Positions 36,126-49,137 of a stretch of DNA of 64,000 nucleotides are shown piece by piece. The stretch covers positions 22,839,453-22,903,452 of the forward strand of contig NC_073691.1 in the NCBI RefSeq assembly GCF_029784155.1. Reading direction: 5' to 3'. The position numbers and the translations under genes are program-made. Numbering within the stretch: position 1 is the first letter of the stretch; each line of letters begins with the position of its first letter. The notes under the pieces are model-generated. The model had not been told where the DNA came from. It did no database searches and saw nothing but the letters and a program-made list of their open reading frames with translations. This DNA comes from Uranotaenia lowii. Lineage: Eukaryota; Arthropoda; Insecta; Diptera; Culicidae.

Positions 36126-38672
36126 TAGGGTAAAGGACCAATTTTGGACCGCTTTGGGAAGTGGCTATGCTATTTTCTGGAACAAAAAGGTACATGTTAC
36201 AATTTTTGACTGCTTTATGCGTTCATTACAAATATCAAGGCCTTTTCAATCGAAACAAATCGTCGTTTGTTGCAATGTTGCAAGATTTAAGCCTAAAAAC
36301 TCGTTTTTTTGATCATTACTCTGGTCGGTATTTTGGACCACCAGGTTTCTATTTTGGACCACCCTTTGGACCTATTTTGGACCACCCTTAAACAAAATTA
36401 TTTTTTTTTCTCAATTTTGCTTCATTTCGACAGCGATTGATGCGCAATTATGTGAATTATTCAGATAATCTTTTCTTTTCTTATTGTTTTAGTCAAGTTT
36501 TGTATGTTCACGTTAATTCATTACTGAACTAACTTTTTCAACTTTCCTCAGTCACTCTTGAGGTACACTTGTTTGTTGAATATTTCTTACTACAACCATC
36601 TGTTTTTGTTTCTACAACTTTTTATGCTTAAAAACAGTAATTTTCGATAAAAATAGAGAAAAAATAGAAAAATTCCTACTTTATATAATATTTTGAAAAT
36701 TCCGACAGCACACTGCAATCTCGACGAAATTGGTTCTGCAGTGTTAAATACTGGCCAGTTGGCTTTTCTTTAGGATCAAGTTTAAGAACGCTAATTTCCT
36801 TAAGGCGACCCAATTATAAGTTAAGAAAGTCTGACATCATCAACTCCGCGACATCAACTTCCAAAACCTTAATGGATTTGGTTTAGCTTAAGTTCTGTAG
36901 AATATACAGATTCAAAAAAGATAAAATTATGCGAAAACTATGAGACCTTTTTAACCATCTTTACAAATCGAAAAAGATTCTAGCATTGTCTAAAAAAGAC
37001 CTAAAAACATTTACAGGACTAATAACAGGACACTGTGAATGTCTTTATCACTTAAAACTAATAAACAAGAGTCATTCTGACGTATGCCGATTTTGCAGGG
37101 CTGAGAAGGAATCATCTGAGCATCTTCTGTGTGATTGCCCTTGTCTTATATCAAAAAGAACAAAACTACTCGGAAAAGGTATATTGGATCCTTCCGAAAT
37201 ATATTCTATAAGTTCCAAGAAGGTTGTCAACTTCATTCGTGTAGTTCTTCCAGATTGGGAAAATGCAAAACAACAAGAAAGTGACACTGTTGAAATCAAT
37301 CAGAGTGATCTATCTTGATTAGCCACATTAAACAGGGGACAAACCACAAAAGATCTAACATCTGGTCGCAGTGGTAGGAACCCAACAAGGAAAAAAAAAT
37401 TTACAAAAGTTCATTACTATCAAAAAAAAAAATTTTTTTATAACGGAAAAAATTATCGATGGAGTAAATTTACCAATATTTTTTTTCATTCAAAAATTGC
37501 ATAAACACAGGAGCTGAAAATCAAGATTTTTGATACTTTTTCGCTTGTAATTTTAACTTATTTCATCAATTTTTTTCTTAGTTTTGAAACTTTTTAAGGC
37601 TATCTAATAGCTACAGTTCAATATATTTTTTGTTTAAATTGTTCTACTATTAACTGAGATATTTCAATTATTACAAAAATTGAACTCGTTACATATTTGC
37701 CGATTTGTCGTCGTTTTTTCTCAACCCCTCCTTTAAACAAGGTTTATATTTCGTCTTTTCTACCTAACCAAATTTGTTTTTTTTTCTCGAAAATCAACCC
37801 TGAGTTCTCTTCTAGACCAAATTTTCAGTTATTTTTCATGGAACATTAAAAATGCTGACTTCATAAAAACTTGGTGCATGTCCATTTTTTCATGTTTTCA
37901 AGCTTCTTTAAGCTGTAGATTTTGGCACTGCATATCAAACAGTTGCTTTTAATGTGGATTATTAGATTAACGTATTTTAAAGCATAATGCACAAAAAGTA
38001 TGTTTAAAGAACGTTTGGCATGATTTTTGCCGGTTGAAGTGAACCCCGTCTATAGGCGGATTTGGGCTTTAACGAGTTAATTATGTAAATAAAATAATGC
38101 CAAAATTCCAAATTTTATTTATAATAAGCGCTTTAAATAGTGTGCATAATTCTTTTCATATCGTCGTAAAACGTCTTATAACGTTCATGAACATTGAACA
38201 GCATGTTTAATACTTAGGTTGTGTTGAGTGGTCCAAAATATGTCCCTAAGGAATTAAGTAGGACCTATTTTCGACATGGGTCAAATTGCTATTAAAACAA
38301 GTTTTTTTGGGGTCTTCCAGCTTGCAAACTAGTTTTCATGTGTTTTATCATAGCTGTGAACATGTTTTTAGTTTTAAAATCCATCACAGTTATGCAGAAA
38401 AACTCTTAGATGTTGACACCAATAATGGCACGTCCTCCTGAAATGGGCTTGATTCGGCCCAATTGTGAAAAATCAAAACTTTATTTTCAATTTTCTCTCC
38501 CTGATCAGCTTATTTAAATGGAATATTAGATATGATTAGAATCGTAAGAAGTAGCTTTATCTATATTTGCTCAAAATTTTCATAAAAAACATGATTTGTA
38601 AGAGAAATATTGGAAAAAAGCATCAAGGTGGTCCAAAATATGTACCCGGTCCAAAATAAGTCCGTTACCCTA
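36126..38672. mobile_element. ~2.5-kb TIR element with subterminal ATTTTGGACC motifs
   Basis: The left end (36126) reads TAGGGTAAAGGACC then AATTTTGGACCG. The right end (38672), reversed, reads TAGGGTAACGGACT then TATTTTGGACCG. The two agree at 23 of 26 positions. ATTTTGGACC recurs inside the left end (about 36330, 36351, 36374) and its reverse complement inside the right end (about 38230, 38632), arranged as inverted subterminal repeats. TA flanks GGGTAA on both sides, compatible with a TA target duplication. No transposase frame is visible. A LINE 3' fragment lies inside. The element could be a Tc1/mariner- or Harbinger-type non-autonomous element; the superfamily is not decided by what I can see. 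Confidence 0.7.
36900..37410 (+). pseudogene. LINE ORF2 C-terminal fragment with CCHC motif and 3' UTR
   Basis: An open frame of 110 codons (36986-37318) begins SKKDLKTFTGLITGHCECL and contains CRFCRAEKESSEHLLCDCP. This matches the region after RNase H in I/R1/LOA-group LINEs, where a conserved LTGHC...YHL block precedes a CxxC-H-C knuckle followed by CP. The natural stop (37316-37318) is followed by a 3' UTR-like segment with GGTCGCAGTGG and then an A-rich run at about 37388-37400 that could be the 3' tail. Sequence upstream of about 36960 has no continuing frame, so this is a 5'-truncated or decayed copy. It lacks endonuclease and reverse transcriptase and cannot act on its own. It sits inside the TAGGGTAA-ended element and is probably a later insertion there. 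Confidence 0.75.
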
Positions 38673-39846
38673 TTATGTGAATGATTGAAATTGTTACGTC
38701 ATAACGCGCCAGCTCTTTTTTTTTTAAGTAACAATTTCGAAGCGTTTTCTGTAAACAAGTTTCTAATCAAGTTATTATTAAAAGTTATATCGATAAAAAA
38801 AACTTTAAAAACAGTGTGATTTTTTTGTAAATAATGAAAATAAGAACTGGGAGAATTTCATGTGGTCGCCTGTAATAGGCCCTATCTATTTATTAGCTTG
38901 AGTTCGTTTCATTTTCGAAAATTTAAATATATTCCTATATTGTTGATATGAACCATCGAAAAGGAATAAAATCCCACAAAAAAGAAACTTTATATCTATA
39001 ATAGGCAAATGCTAAATGTTCGGAAGCGGTATAATTAAAAACGCTTTTTGTAGCAGCTCGTAGATTTTTAACAGCTCAAACTAAAACATTTTATTAATGT
39101 TAGTAAGGTTCATTATATAAGAAAGAGATCGACTTACAATTGAGTTTCTGTTATGATTAAGTGCGCGGACACGTTGGTGTTCACGCAGTACCTGTATATT
39201 ATTATATTAAACCATAAAATTCTGTATTTAGCCTTCAAATATTTAATGAAAACTTCCGTTGCTAGCTTGGCTACTGAACTAGTTGAAAACCACAGATTTG
39301 AGGAACAACTATAAACTATTTTAACTTTGGAAAAATGCCGACTTCTATTTGAATAAACTTCTCGCGATAGAATTTAATGCGACAATAATTTTCAATTTCC
39401 GGGTCTGACGTAGAGAAATGTCAATTTGCTCACAGGCGTTCGTTCTTATCTATTTTAGGTGCGGTCTGGATTCGGGCAGAAACGAGGGGTTCTTACACTA
39501 AACATCTTTAAATAAAAAAAATGTTTGGACACCCTTAAGAAATAGTTTATCCAAAACTTACTTGCTTATGTGTAAAATCGAACCTAACATCAGGTACACG
39601 ATGATTTATACTATAATCGGGATGATCACGGAAAAGCAGTTTTGATGTATTTTTTTTTTCCTGCCGAAAAGTTTTTTTGAAGTAAGAATTGATTCTTGCA
39701 TTCAGATCAATCATCACTCAGATAAAAATTGTGTTGAAACTTACGGTTTCCTCCGGAACAGCAGCAGCACAGCAGCAAGCAGCAAACTTCTGCTGCCACG
39801 GACAGAACCAAAATATTGTTTGTTTTGGTTCATATTGCTATTTCCA
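38673..39846. other. No gene seen; CAG-rich patch at 39758-39795
   Basis: AT-rich. Near the right end, GGAACAGCAGCAGCACAGCAGC is followed by AAGCAGCAAAC and TTCTGCTGCC, a short CAG/CTG-rich stretch able to fold on itself. No coding frame of note. Confidence 0.5.
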
Positions 39847-40698
39847 ATTCGCAATCGAGAACAATAGATCGATGATTGCTGATGACAGTTGATGATGATA
39901 AACGCGGTATAAATGTTTACATCATCACACGGTTAAGCGAGACAACTCAAATTGGGTTCGTGGTAACACAACAGTGCTGCCAGATATTCTGGGTAAGAAT
40001 ATCAAAGTACTCATTGAGAAATGAGTACTTTCCCGGTTAGGGTATTCAAGTAGTGGAAAGTGACAATTAGCTATCGCTAATTAATATAGTTGTATTCTAA
40101 TGACCTCATAGACGAAACTTTATAAAGATAACTCTATTCCACCACTGAAACCTGCGTTGAATCTTTTATTTCAACAAATTGCATTCAGAAGCCATTTTTT
40201 GCCTGGACAAAGCAACTGTAACTAAACATTTTTATCTGAAAAATTCAACCCAGATGTTTATTTTGATAAAATAATGGACTTTCGAACTGCAAAAAGTAAA
40301 TTTGTGTTGTTTTACAGAAAATCGCTAGAAAATTAATTACATCCCAGTTGCTGTCATTTTATGTCACAGTTTAAACAAAAATTATTTCACCGGCTTGTAC
40401 GCAAATTTCATTGGTGGATTAAGATCATCTTTATTCTCGTTATTCGTCTACTCGTTACAACGTTACTTGTATCATTAGCGATAGCTTATTTGTCACTATT
40501 CACACTTGGATTCCCTGGCCGGAAAAGTACTCATTTCTTAACGAGTAAAATGATACTTCTACCCAGAATATCTGGCAACACTGTTGTGTTACCACGAACC
40601 AAATTTGAATAGTCTCGGTTAACCCTGTGATGATGTAAACATTTATACTATCATCATCATCACTATTCTATTGTTTGGTTATAATCAATTGCGAATTG
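39847..40698. mobile_element. Foldback element with ~300-bp imperfect inverted arms
   Basis: The arms are symmetrical about 40277-40278. Paired segments include CAATTCGCAAT (39847) with ATTGCGAATTG (40698), TATAAATGTTTACATCATCA (39909) with its complement near 40626-40648, GTTCGTGGTAACACAACAGT with its complement near 40600, CCAGATATTCTGGGTA with TACCCAGAATATCTGG (about 40560), and AGCTATCGCTAA (40069) with TTAGCGATAGCT (about 40474). Weaker pairing continues inward to about 40180 and 40380. The 83-codon hydrophobic frame at 40361-40612 runs into the right arm and is not a convincing gene. No target-site duplication was identified. Confidence 0.8.
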
Positions 40699-43600
40699 CC
40701 CGAAGCATGCGGTGATTCGCCGACGCAGTAGAAGATTTCTTCTACTGATTCGGAAGAACGTTTTCCTTTGAAAAGATCCGAAAACCGTAAATTCAACAAT
40801 TCTTTTCTAAAACAAAATCATCATCTCCGATTATTGATTAATCAAATTTTATACAGTTTGTAGTCTATCGGTGATGTTTGAAACAGAAATTGAATTAGTT
40901 CTCTGGAGTGCTAATATAAAAAAAAAACTTTGAAGAATTTAGGCTCAGAAGTAACGTTAAAGTGGGTACTATTTGGGATCATCCTGTATCGTGTTCCTCA
41001 TGAAAATTTCTTTCAACTTTCTGACCATTTTGAGCGAAACGTCACCCTAAAAGTCAACTTTTGGTTGTTTGAAATTCGTTATTTAATTGAAATAAGCCTC
41101 TGCGCTGCGGTGGAAAATTAATTCAAAACAGATACTGAACAATAAAATTACTTAAAAAAAAACAGTTTTTTTCGTTTCTCTACTCTCTTTTGATGACATT
41201 TTTCCCAAAATTATTCAAATTCTTTCAACCGAACTTTTTTTCCTAAATTTATTTTTAAACCTATGTGGCCCATCAGCTCAATTTTTCAGCATTTACGTCA
41301 CTGGAACAGTACGAACGTCGGCGAAGACTTGTCATTTTACATACATCTTCGCACCCACACATTTTTTTCTGCTTCTGCTATCCAAAAGCACTGAAAAGGT
41401 TTCACCTGAGACTTGAAGCTCTGTAACAACTGGAGGGAGCAGTTATTTTTTGGTTCCTTTCTTTGAAGCGCGATTACTCCTTTTACCTTTTTTGTCGAGA
41501 GAATCACGTACAGCGCACCCAAAAATATGGCAAATGATTTTTCTTCACCCATTTCGTTTTTTAAGGTTAATTTTTCCACCTTTCGTTCGTTCAACATTAC
41601 GTTTAATTTGTAATTCCATTTGATTGCATCTCATGGCTGGTTCCGAAGAAATCTCTCGTTGCAAAGATACCCACCTGCCTTGTGCCATAACAGATTATCA
41701 GAAGCAATTTCTGCCAGAGAACAATGAATGATGCAACCGCTAAGAGGCTTTTTAGTTAGTTAAAATTTTGGTGGAAGGAAGAGCCGTAACCCCTTTTATG
41801 TGGGGAAGTTTTCTCAGAGATGTTGGGGGAGGACATAAACTTATTTGGGTGGATCCTTTTAAAAGTTTCTCGAAACGTGTGTAAGTGTTTCTAATTTTGA
41901 TAAATGGGATAAAGCTTAAGTGTAATCAAACCCATTTTAGGCCGGCCGAATGTATTATTATTACAGCTAATGTGCTTTTAATTTTGAAGTGTTGGAAATT
42001 TTGAAAGGATAAGTCTATAAATATAAATTTGTTAAGATAGACCCTTCGAAAACTCGATTTAAAATGTGGAAATAACTAAAAATGGGTTCGATTTTAAGAA
42101 CAGTTTTTTTTTCAATTTTTAAAACCAACAAACAGTTTAAAGCTCAATAGTTCCAAAAGTAATAATATACCAAATTAAATTAAAAACTTAAAATAATAAA
42201 AGTTTAGTAAAGTTTATTTTTAACTGCACGTGTACGCCTAATTGAAATGTTTCCTAGACATAAAGTAGGTATTAGCAAAAAGGGGGAATGTTTTCATCAA
42301 GCATAAAGTTAATTTTCATCGTTTCCTGAGTGCTCAACAATAAACCAAGTGTAATTTTTGCAAACTCCTATTCCATTCATAAGCAAGCAACCGGAACGTA
42401 CTTTTAAAATTTTCGCTTTTTCCTCAATTTTTATTCGATGGTATAAACTACGCCCATCTATATATTTTTTTTTCATACAAAATTGTTTGCAACCCGAATA
42501 ATTGGCTTTTATCTGTTAACCAATTTTGGGACAGGATTTTTCAAATTTTTTCCACTGACTTGAGCCGTTTCCAAGTACAAGAACAGGGAACTTTTCCATC
42601 TTAAGTATACTTTTTTCTACTCATACATCAGCTAAACCGTAGCTAGACTGTATTTCTGTATGTGAAAAATGAAGACGTGTTAATTGCACTCCCGGGAGCG
42701 GAACCTTTTCTCTGTTGCTGGGAAAAAACTTTTAACGTTTCGCATTTCGGCGTTGTTTGAATAGCAGCTGGCGAAAAAGCACCAAACTTACTTACACTTG
42801 ATTTTGGTAGGTATCGCGAAAGGTGACGAATGGCTGCCAGTAGAGCTTGAACCCGTTCTTTCTTTCTCCGGGGAACTTTCCATTGAAAGTTCCCCAGATG
42901 ATGCTTGCACTTCATCAAGCAGCACTCTCGAGTGAGGTGTAACTTTTCGTGAAAAATGTGATTATTGACGAAATTTACAAGATTGCTCGACGTGAAAGTT
43001 TCACAAATTTTACTCATTGATTAACTTTACGCTCAGAAGGATCTAAAATGTTAAGCGATTGGCGTTCGGCCTTGAAAACAATCCAAGTAGCTTCCAACTT
43101 TTAGTTGCATCGAGTGCATCGGAGAATAGATAATTTATATTTGGTTTACGGGATTCAATATCAATTTCATTTTAACTTTCCTATGGCGTGAATTGAAAAT
43201 TGAAAGTCAAAGTGTTGTCGTTTTAATTCAAGGATTATCAGGATTTAAATTTTTCCTTAAAAGTACTCAAAAACAAGGTAGTGCTGGAGTTTGAATATAA
43301 TAAATGGTCTTTGTTAAACTATATTAGCTTAGCTTAGCTTGATTGACTGTTCACATCCATCTTAAATCGTTGGAAGGTAGGCTGATTTAACCGGCTCGAG
43401 TTTACATACATTTTTATATTGTATTTTAAATAAATATGGAGATAAAATTAAAAAAAAAACCGATCAATTGCGCGAATTCGGACATTTTTTTTTCAAATAT
43501 TTTACTAATGTCCTGCCTTACAACCACCTCCAGCTTTTTTGGACTGTTTTGTAATTTTTGAAAATTTAGTATGGAAATTACTACTTTAACTAACTTAAAA

Positions 43601-44719
43601 TAAATTCATATATTTTTTAATAAACAACTCCAAAAGTAGGATGCTTGGTGTTATTTTTGACTAATTGATCATTAAATGAAAAATATCATCAAGACGTTTC
43701 ATGAAACTCAAGATAAAAATGGGGGAAATGGTTGATCAATCATGAGAAACTTTTTTTTTGACAAACCAACATCAACTTTGTTGAATTTATACTCATGAGC
43801 GGGTAAAAATTACCCATTTGCATGATATTTTCAGCTTTATTTGACTATAACTCAAAAAACGGTGCTTTAAGGTGCCTGGAAACTCTTTTATTGTATTTTT
43901 AGAACCTTAAACTAGATTTTGATAGCGAAAAGAGTATGGGGAAATGCGGGGATTTTTTTGGCATGGCTTTAAAGTTTTTGACTTTTGAAAAAAATAATTA
44001 TTTACTCATTTTTAACAAAGATCAATTGAGTGTGAAAAAGTTTTGAATGGTTCAAATGAAAGCTTTCAATATAAATTTTTATATGGTGTACTTTGAATTT
44101 AAGAAAAAAAATGTTTTTCATAGAATTATATGTGATTTAAGTTCAATTTTTCAACATTTGAATTTTTCAATTTATCAAAGTCTTATGTCTGTGGTGCGTT
44201 GAGTATCCAAGATAATGAGTTGAAAAACAGGGAATATCTTAGTCAAATATTAAGTTATAAACTAGTAAAAATAAAAAAAGCTATCCGATAAAGTTCAGTT
44301 TTTGACTTTTTGCCACCTCAAACCTCATAGTGTTCCGATTAGCTTTGGATGGTGTATTTTTTGGAGCTAAAAAGATAAGATACAGAAATAAAACAAAACG
44401 GGGTGTTTTAACAGGTTTCCGCGGTTTCGGACTTATATTTAAAAAATCGAGTTTAGTTTCACTTCCGTTTAGTTATCAAATTCAATCGAATACAACATGC
44501 GATATATATTAACTTTATTGCAAGCGACTACGAGATAGAAATTAATCACGGTATGAAAAGGCAACTGCGCGCGTTTACTCTTACTGACCAATTGAAAGGG
44601 TTTTTTATTCTCCGCTTTGTGCGGATGTTCGGTCTTCCAGCGAAGTGACCTAACTTTTCGTTTCATTACATAGGATGCGCGCTTTCTTCGTGAGACATAC
44701 AAATTTGGTGTGGCGCGAG
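40699..44719. other. No recognised gene; mixed AT-rich and higher-complexity DNA
   Basis: A 22-bp perfect palindrome, CAGTAGAAGA-TT-TCTTCTACTG, lies at 40726-40747. Sequence at 41270-41900 and 42540-43030 is less AT-rich, and a 124-codon minus frame (42643-43017) there has no recognisable domain. TTAGCTTAGCTTAGCTTGAT begins at about 43325, a short TTAGC repeat that I recall from mosquito sequences. The rest is AT-rich with no supported feature. Confidence 0.45.
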
Positions 44720-46774
44720 TAGGGTAAATGTACCATAATCTGGCCCCTAAGGCATGGTTGACTAGATTTCCCATGATTGTAGTCTTCCTTCAATGTGTAC
44801 CTTCAAAAGTCCTTCGACAAATATGATTGCTTACTAGCCTGAAATGCAGTAAAAATATGTACTTGCTTGAAAGCGGTTGATAATTTGCGATAAACCTGAT
44901 CAAACTATTGATTGAAATGCTCCTTATTGTAGCCCCCGCGCCGAATGTTGGCCCTTTATGAGTTCCTTAAATTGGCCGTCTCTAGGAAAAAATTGTCTCA
45001 CTAATACAACAACAGCCCCCACGAATTCATTGAAAATATCCCGGAAGGAAGCACATCAATGTTCTGTATTGTTTTCAAAAAGTCGGAAGTACGAAATGTC
45101 AATCAATTTTTATAATTGATATTTGCATGTAGAATTATAATCTTACGTAGAATAGCTTTGTTTGTTTATTTCAGTTTTTGTGTGTTAATAATTTCTATTA
45201 AAAGTTCCAAACAATTGCATTGGTTAACATAATTATGTTCATTAATCAAGCAAACAAATCGTTTGCTAAATTTTTAACATGCAATCATGATAGATCTGTT
45301 TCCATTGAAGTTAACAGGTTAACATAAGATATTAAATGCACATATTTTTTTAAAAATTCCACTCCCATAAAAGGAGGACCGACATTTTAAAAACCATTAT
45401 AATCGAGACAAGAAGCAAGCTAAAGCTAAAACCTAAGTCAGAGAACGATTCTTTGAATCATACATATTTAAAATGTCGCCCTTAGGAATTTTCTAGCAAT
45501 CGTTTGCCTACACCGGGATAGCAAAACAAGACAAACTTTCGCTCACTCCAGCCAGCCAGATAGAAAGAGTTCGCATTTCACTCGTTCGTTTGGAAACTAT
45601 AGCCAATGGAAGCGAACAGCAAATTCAAAAGCTGGGGTGAAATTCAAGCTGCATCCCACTCGCACTCATGCAAAATCATCACCCAAACTCGGCAGCGCTT
45701 CTTTCACATATTCCTTTCCTACAGAGAACAAACGTCATCACCTCCTGCTGATGCACAGTGATCTATAATAAAAAACAAACTTGGTCAAAATACTATTTTT
45801 GATTTCACATGAAATTGCAAACAATAGAAATTCAAGTTCGTTGAGCTTTATAACAATTCCTTTCAAGGCGACACATATGCAGCCAATGTTCATCTTCAAT
45901 ACAAGTCAAATTAAATCCAAATACGTTCAACCTCATTTCCAAATGTGGAATTTTTTGGGTATGGATATAGTAACTTCAACATTGAGATCCAAGATATCAA
46001 TTCGGATCCGGTAAATTGATTTATTGAGAGGTAAATTTTATTGAGAAGAAAAGTTCTCGAAATTTACCATGCAAGAGCAGCTCAAATTGAAGAATTATAA
46101 TTCCAACTAAGATGCTAAATACGCTTGAGTCTGCTTGACAGATAAATAAATTGATTATAGTCCAAAATACATTCATGATATTTTTAATTTATTTCAATCA
46201 TTCATTTTACTTCTGACCGGCTTTTCAATTTCCAGACCACTGTGCACCGTCGGCCGACGAACGGCCGCCGGCTGCCGACTGCCTGCTAATATCCTTTTCA
46301 CACATACATGCATACTTCTATTCGTGGAATTGCTTGCCAAAATAAGGCAAAAAATATGTTTATATTTTCCTGAATTCTATATAGGAAATGTACGCTGTTT
46401 AGAGTAAGTTATAATTTTATATTTTTTGCCATGTTTTGCTGCAACCAACGGTAATTTTTAATTATTTTTCCATAAGGAAGTGTGTTTTTAAAATCAATCC
46501 GAAGATGGCAGATGCACTAGCAAGGTAGGTTCATTTTAGATATTTTCCGAAGATCATAATTTTATTTGCAGTTTGTCATGCGAAAAAAATTTATTACGCA
46601 GTCATTTGGATTCAATTGTAGACCAATGCTATGCAGAATGTTGCCATATGCGATTTCCTTTTATGTTAAATTTTTTTCCATTTTTAGGCGTATGTTTGAC
46701 TAAAAAAAAAACACCATAATGCATTTTGGCATGCCAAGATAAGGAGCATGCCAAGTTAAGGCTCACTTACCCTA
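44720..46774. mobile_element. ~2.05-kb TIR element with TAGGGTAA ends
   Basis: The left end (44720) reads TAGGGTAAATGTACCATAAT then CTGGC. The right end (46774), reversed, reads TAGGGTAAGTGAGCCTTAAC then TTGGC. The first eight bases are identical to the ends of the element at 36126-38672, and TA flanks on both sides. GGCATGCC-type words occur near both ends (GGCATGG at 44751, GGCATGCC near 46727 and again near 46745). A higher-complexity core at about 45480-45760 and a possible nested short element at 45752-46246 make up the middle. No transposase-like frame is visible. Confidence 0.6.
45752..46246. mobile_element. Possible nested short element with TGCACAGTG ends
   Basis: The left end TGCACAGTGATCT and the right end, reversed, TGCACAGTGGTCT are inverted and 495 bp apart. 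The same word, TGCACAGTGGTCC, stands alone at 17868. CACAGTG-type ends are seen in hAT-like elements, but the flanking 8-mers differ (TGCTGATG against CACCGTCG, or other phases), so the boundaries are uncertain. Confidence 0.35.
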
Positions 46775-47579
46775 CACCCAAAGCTGTGCCGACTATTATT
46801 TTGTGCGAACACGGGGAAAAAACTGTTAAATAACCATTTTTAAACAGCTTTTTTCACCATTCTCGCCCTTTGAAGCACTTCGATTTAATATCCTTTTTTC
46901 ATGGAAAACATGTTCAAACACTGAAAATCCAAAGCAAAGCCGAGTTAAGGTGTTAGAATAGTCTCAGAAAATTTAGATGATCTATTTCAAGCGCCTCTCA
47001 ACTGGAGAACCGATTTTAATTTTGCATTATTCAAAAATAATTTATACAGCATTAGAAAGATTATTTCATGAGCTTCGTTTTCCTTCAAAAGATTTTCAGT
47101 CAATTAGAATACTTTGAATTTGATTTAAAAATCGTTTTCGTCTCTGTTCAGAATTTGATGATTTGAGGTAACATTGATCAGTCTCTATTCTAACGGTTTT
47201 AACGAGTTTTCTTGATCATAAAGGATACAAAGCACCTTCATAATGTTAACATATGCAAGTTCATCAATTTTGACTTGATTTTTAACGTTTTATTTTAAAA
47301 ACGATTATAGTCTAAAAAATAACTCTGATGCTGCATACATTCAGGGGCAAAAATAATAATATAATTGTTAAATAGTTTGACCTTAAAAATTCAAATAAAA
47401 TTTTACCTTCACACACTCTCCTAGGCCCTCCCACTACAGCCATTTTTATTTTTGTTTCAATGTTAACGATTTGATAGGGTTCCTATCCATTTGTCCAATA
47501 CGGGCTTACTCTTGGAAAATGTCCTTATTTTTTAAATATCAAATCTTATCATGAAATGACTTATACAATAAGCACGATA
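46775..47579. other. No gene seen
   Basis: AT-rich; no frame or repeat of note. Confidence 0.5.
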
Positions 47580-47913
47580 ACTGTTCATATACAAAGAAAA
47601 AAAAAATTGTTCTTTCACATTAAATAACCCGTTTGCTTCTAAATGGTTTTTGGTATCATCAGAAGAGCTGTTTGTTTGCGTGCCTTGGAAATAACAGATA
47701 TTTTAAGATTTTGAAAATTAGATTATTTCTAATAGAAAAAGAAATCAAATACAAATAAAATTTTGCCTTATTGATACTCAATTAATAGGCTTTCAAACGT
47801 AGAAAACAGTTTTGATGAATTCAAACTATAAACTGAGTTATTGATGATAATGTGGAAAAGTTTATTGTTGGTCAAATTTATCCCGGAGATCAAAGTTACC
47901 CCGTTTTACGGTA
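47580..47913. mobile_element. TACCGTAAAA-type element, right-hand part (copy B)
   Basis: It ends at 47913 with the complement of TACCGTAAAACGGGGTAACT. Upstream blocks CCCGTTTGCTTCTAAATG, ACAGATATTTTAAGATTTTG, AATAGGCTTTCAAACGTAGA and GAGATCAAAGTTACCCC follow 15455-15740 of copy A in order. A matching left end was not found, so this copy is truncated or its left part has diverged. Confidence 0.7.
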
Positions 47914-49137
47914 CCTTTTTTAGAGTTGAGTATGTTGTCGTTGAAATTTAACAACTTTCCTTGGAAAACAAACTTATTTAAACGAATATTCTCTATTTGA
48001 AACAAAACTTTGTCGAAAACTAGCTATATAAAAAATATATTGCTAAATGATGGTAAAAAGGCCATCTTTTAAGCATGATATTAGATTTAAAATAATCTCA
48101 GCAACTTCACGCTCTAGAATCAGTAATAAAAGTATATATTTGTAAGCGTAATGGACGTCACGAAAATTCTACTATATTTCAGTTTATAATTTCTTTAAAC
48201 GTCACATATTTTCGAAAATTGGAGATCTCTTCAAAATTTTTGAGAAGAATTCAATGCATTTTTCAGAATCAAAATCGATTCAGAAGGTTGTGAGTAAAGG
48301 GTGAAGAAATGCGTTGTAACGTCACAAAAATTTATTTACTGTTTTTTTTAGAAAAGGTTCATGACTTCTTACTTCAACACTTTTAGAGTATTTCTTCGCA
48401 GGTGTCATCTCTGATTTGAAAAAAAAATCTTGCAGAAAGATCAAGTTCTTCTATATGAGAATGAAAAACCGCGCTGCTAGTTTCTTTTATTTACTGGTAT
48501 GTTCAAACAAAATAACTAAGTATCCATGGAATAAAAGCAATGAGATTCAAAATCTTTAAACATGGTAAATTTTATAGATACACTTTTTCTTTGATACAAA
48601 TTCATTAGGAAAGTAAATTTCTCATAAAATTATTTTAAAACAACTGTCTTTCATTGTAACTTCCCCCTCAAACAATGCTATTAGGAAATCCAAATCGAAC
48701 CCCGAATTCACATTTAATCCCACGAAGAGACTTTTGACTGAATTACAAAATAAAATAATTAGGTACAAGCACAGGGTTCTATGTAAAATTTAGGCCAAAT
48801 TATACTACTTAAAGGGGTATCGCAACAAACTTGAAGTTTTTCTATGTTTATTTCTTTCGGAATAGACAAAAAAAACAGATTTTTTCCAATTATTTTGATT
48901 TTTATCAACCGATTTTTTTTTTTGATAAATTTGAGTGGTTTGAAGCTTTAATTATGAAAATATTTCATCTGAAGAACGCATTTCTATTAGATTTATCATA
49001 CAACAGTTATTAAGCTTAAAAACAGGTACATAAGCGTTGATTAACGATCATCCATGTATTTTTTGTACTTATCAGAAGCTAATTTTTGAAATTCAATATC
49101 TTTTTTCACCATAACCCTTATCGAAATAGGACTTTGG
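47914..49137. other. No gene seen; scattered ACGTCAC motifs
   Basis: AT-rich. GGACGTCACGAAAA (about 48155), AAACGTCACAT (about 48198) and GCGTTGTAACGTCACAAAAA (about 48311) resemble the GTGACGTCAC cluster at 57 kb, suggesting a diverged relative of that repeat. Small frames such as 48831-49013 are not recognisable. Confidence 0.5.

Noticed and set aside
40361..40612. 83-codon frame with a membrane-like segment
   Set aside because: Runs from the centre of a foldback element into its right arm, so the sequence is constrained by the inverted repeat and not evidently by coding.
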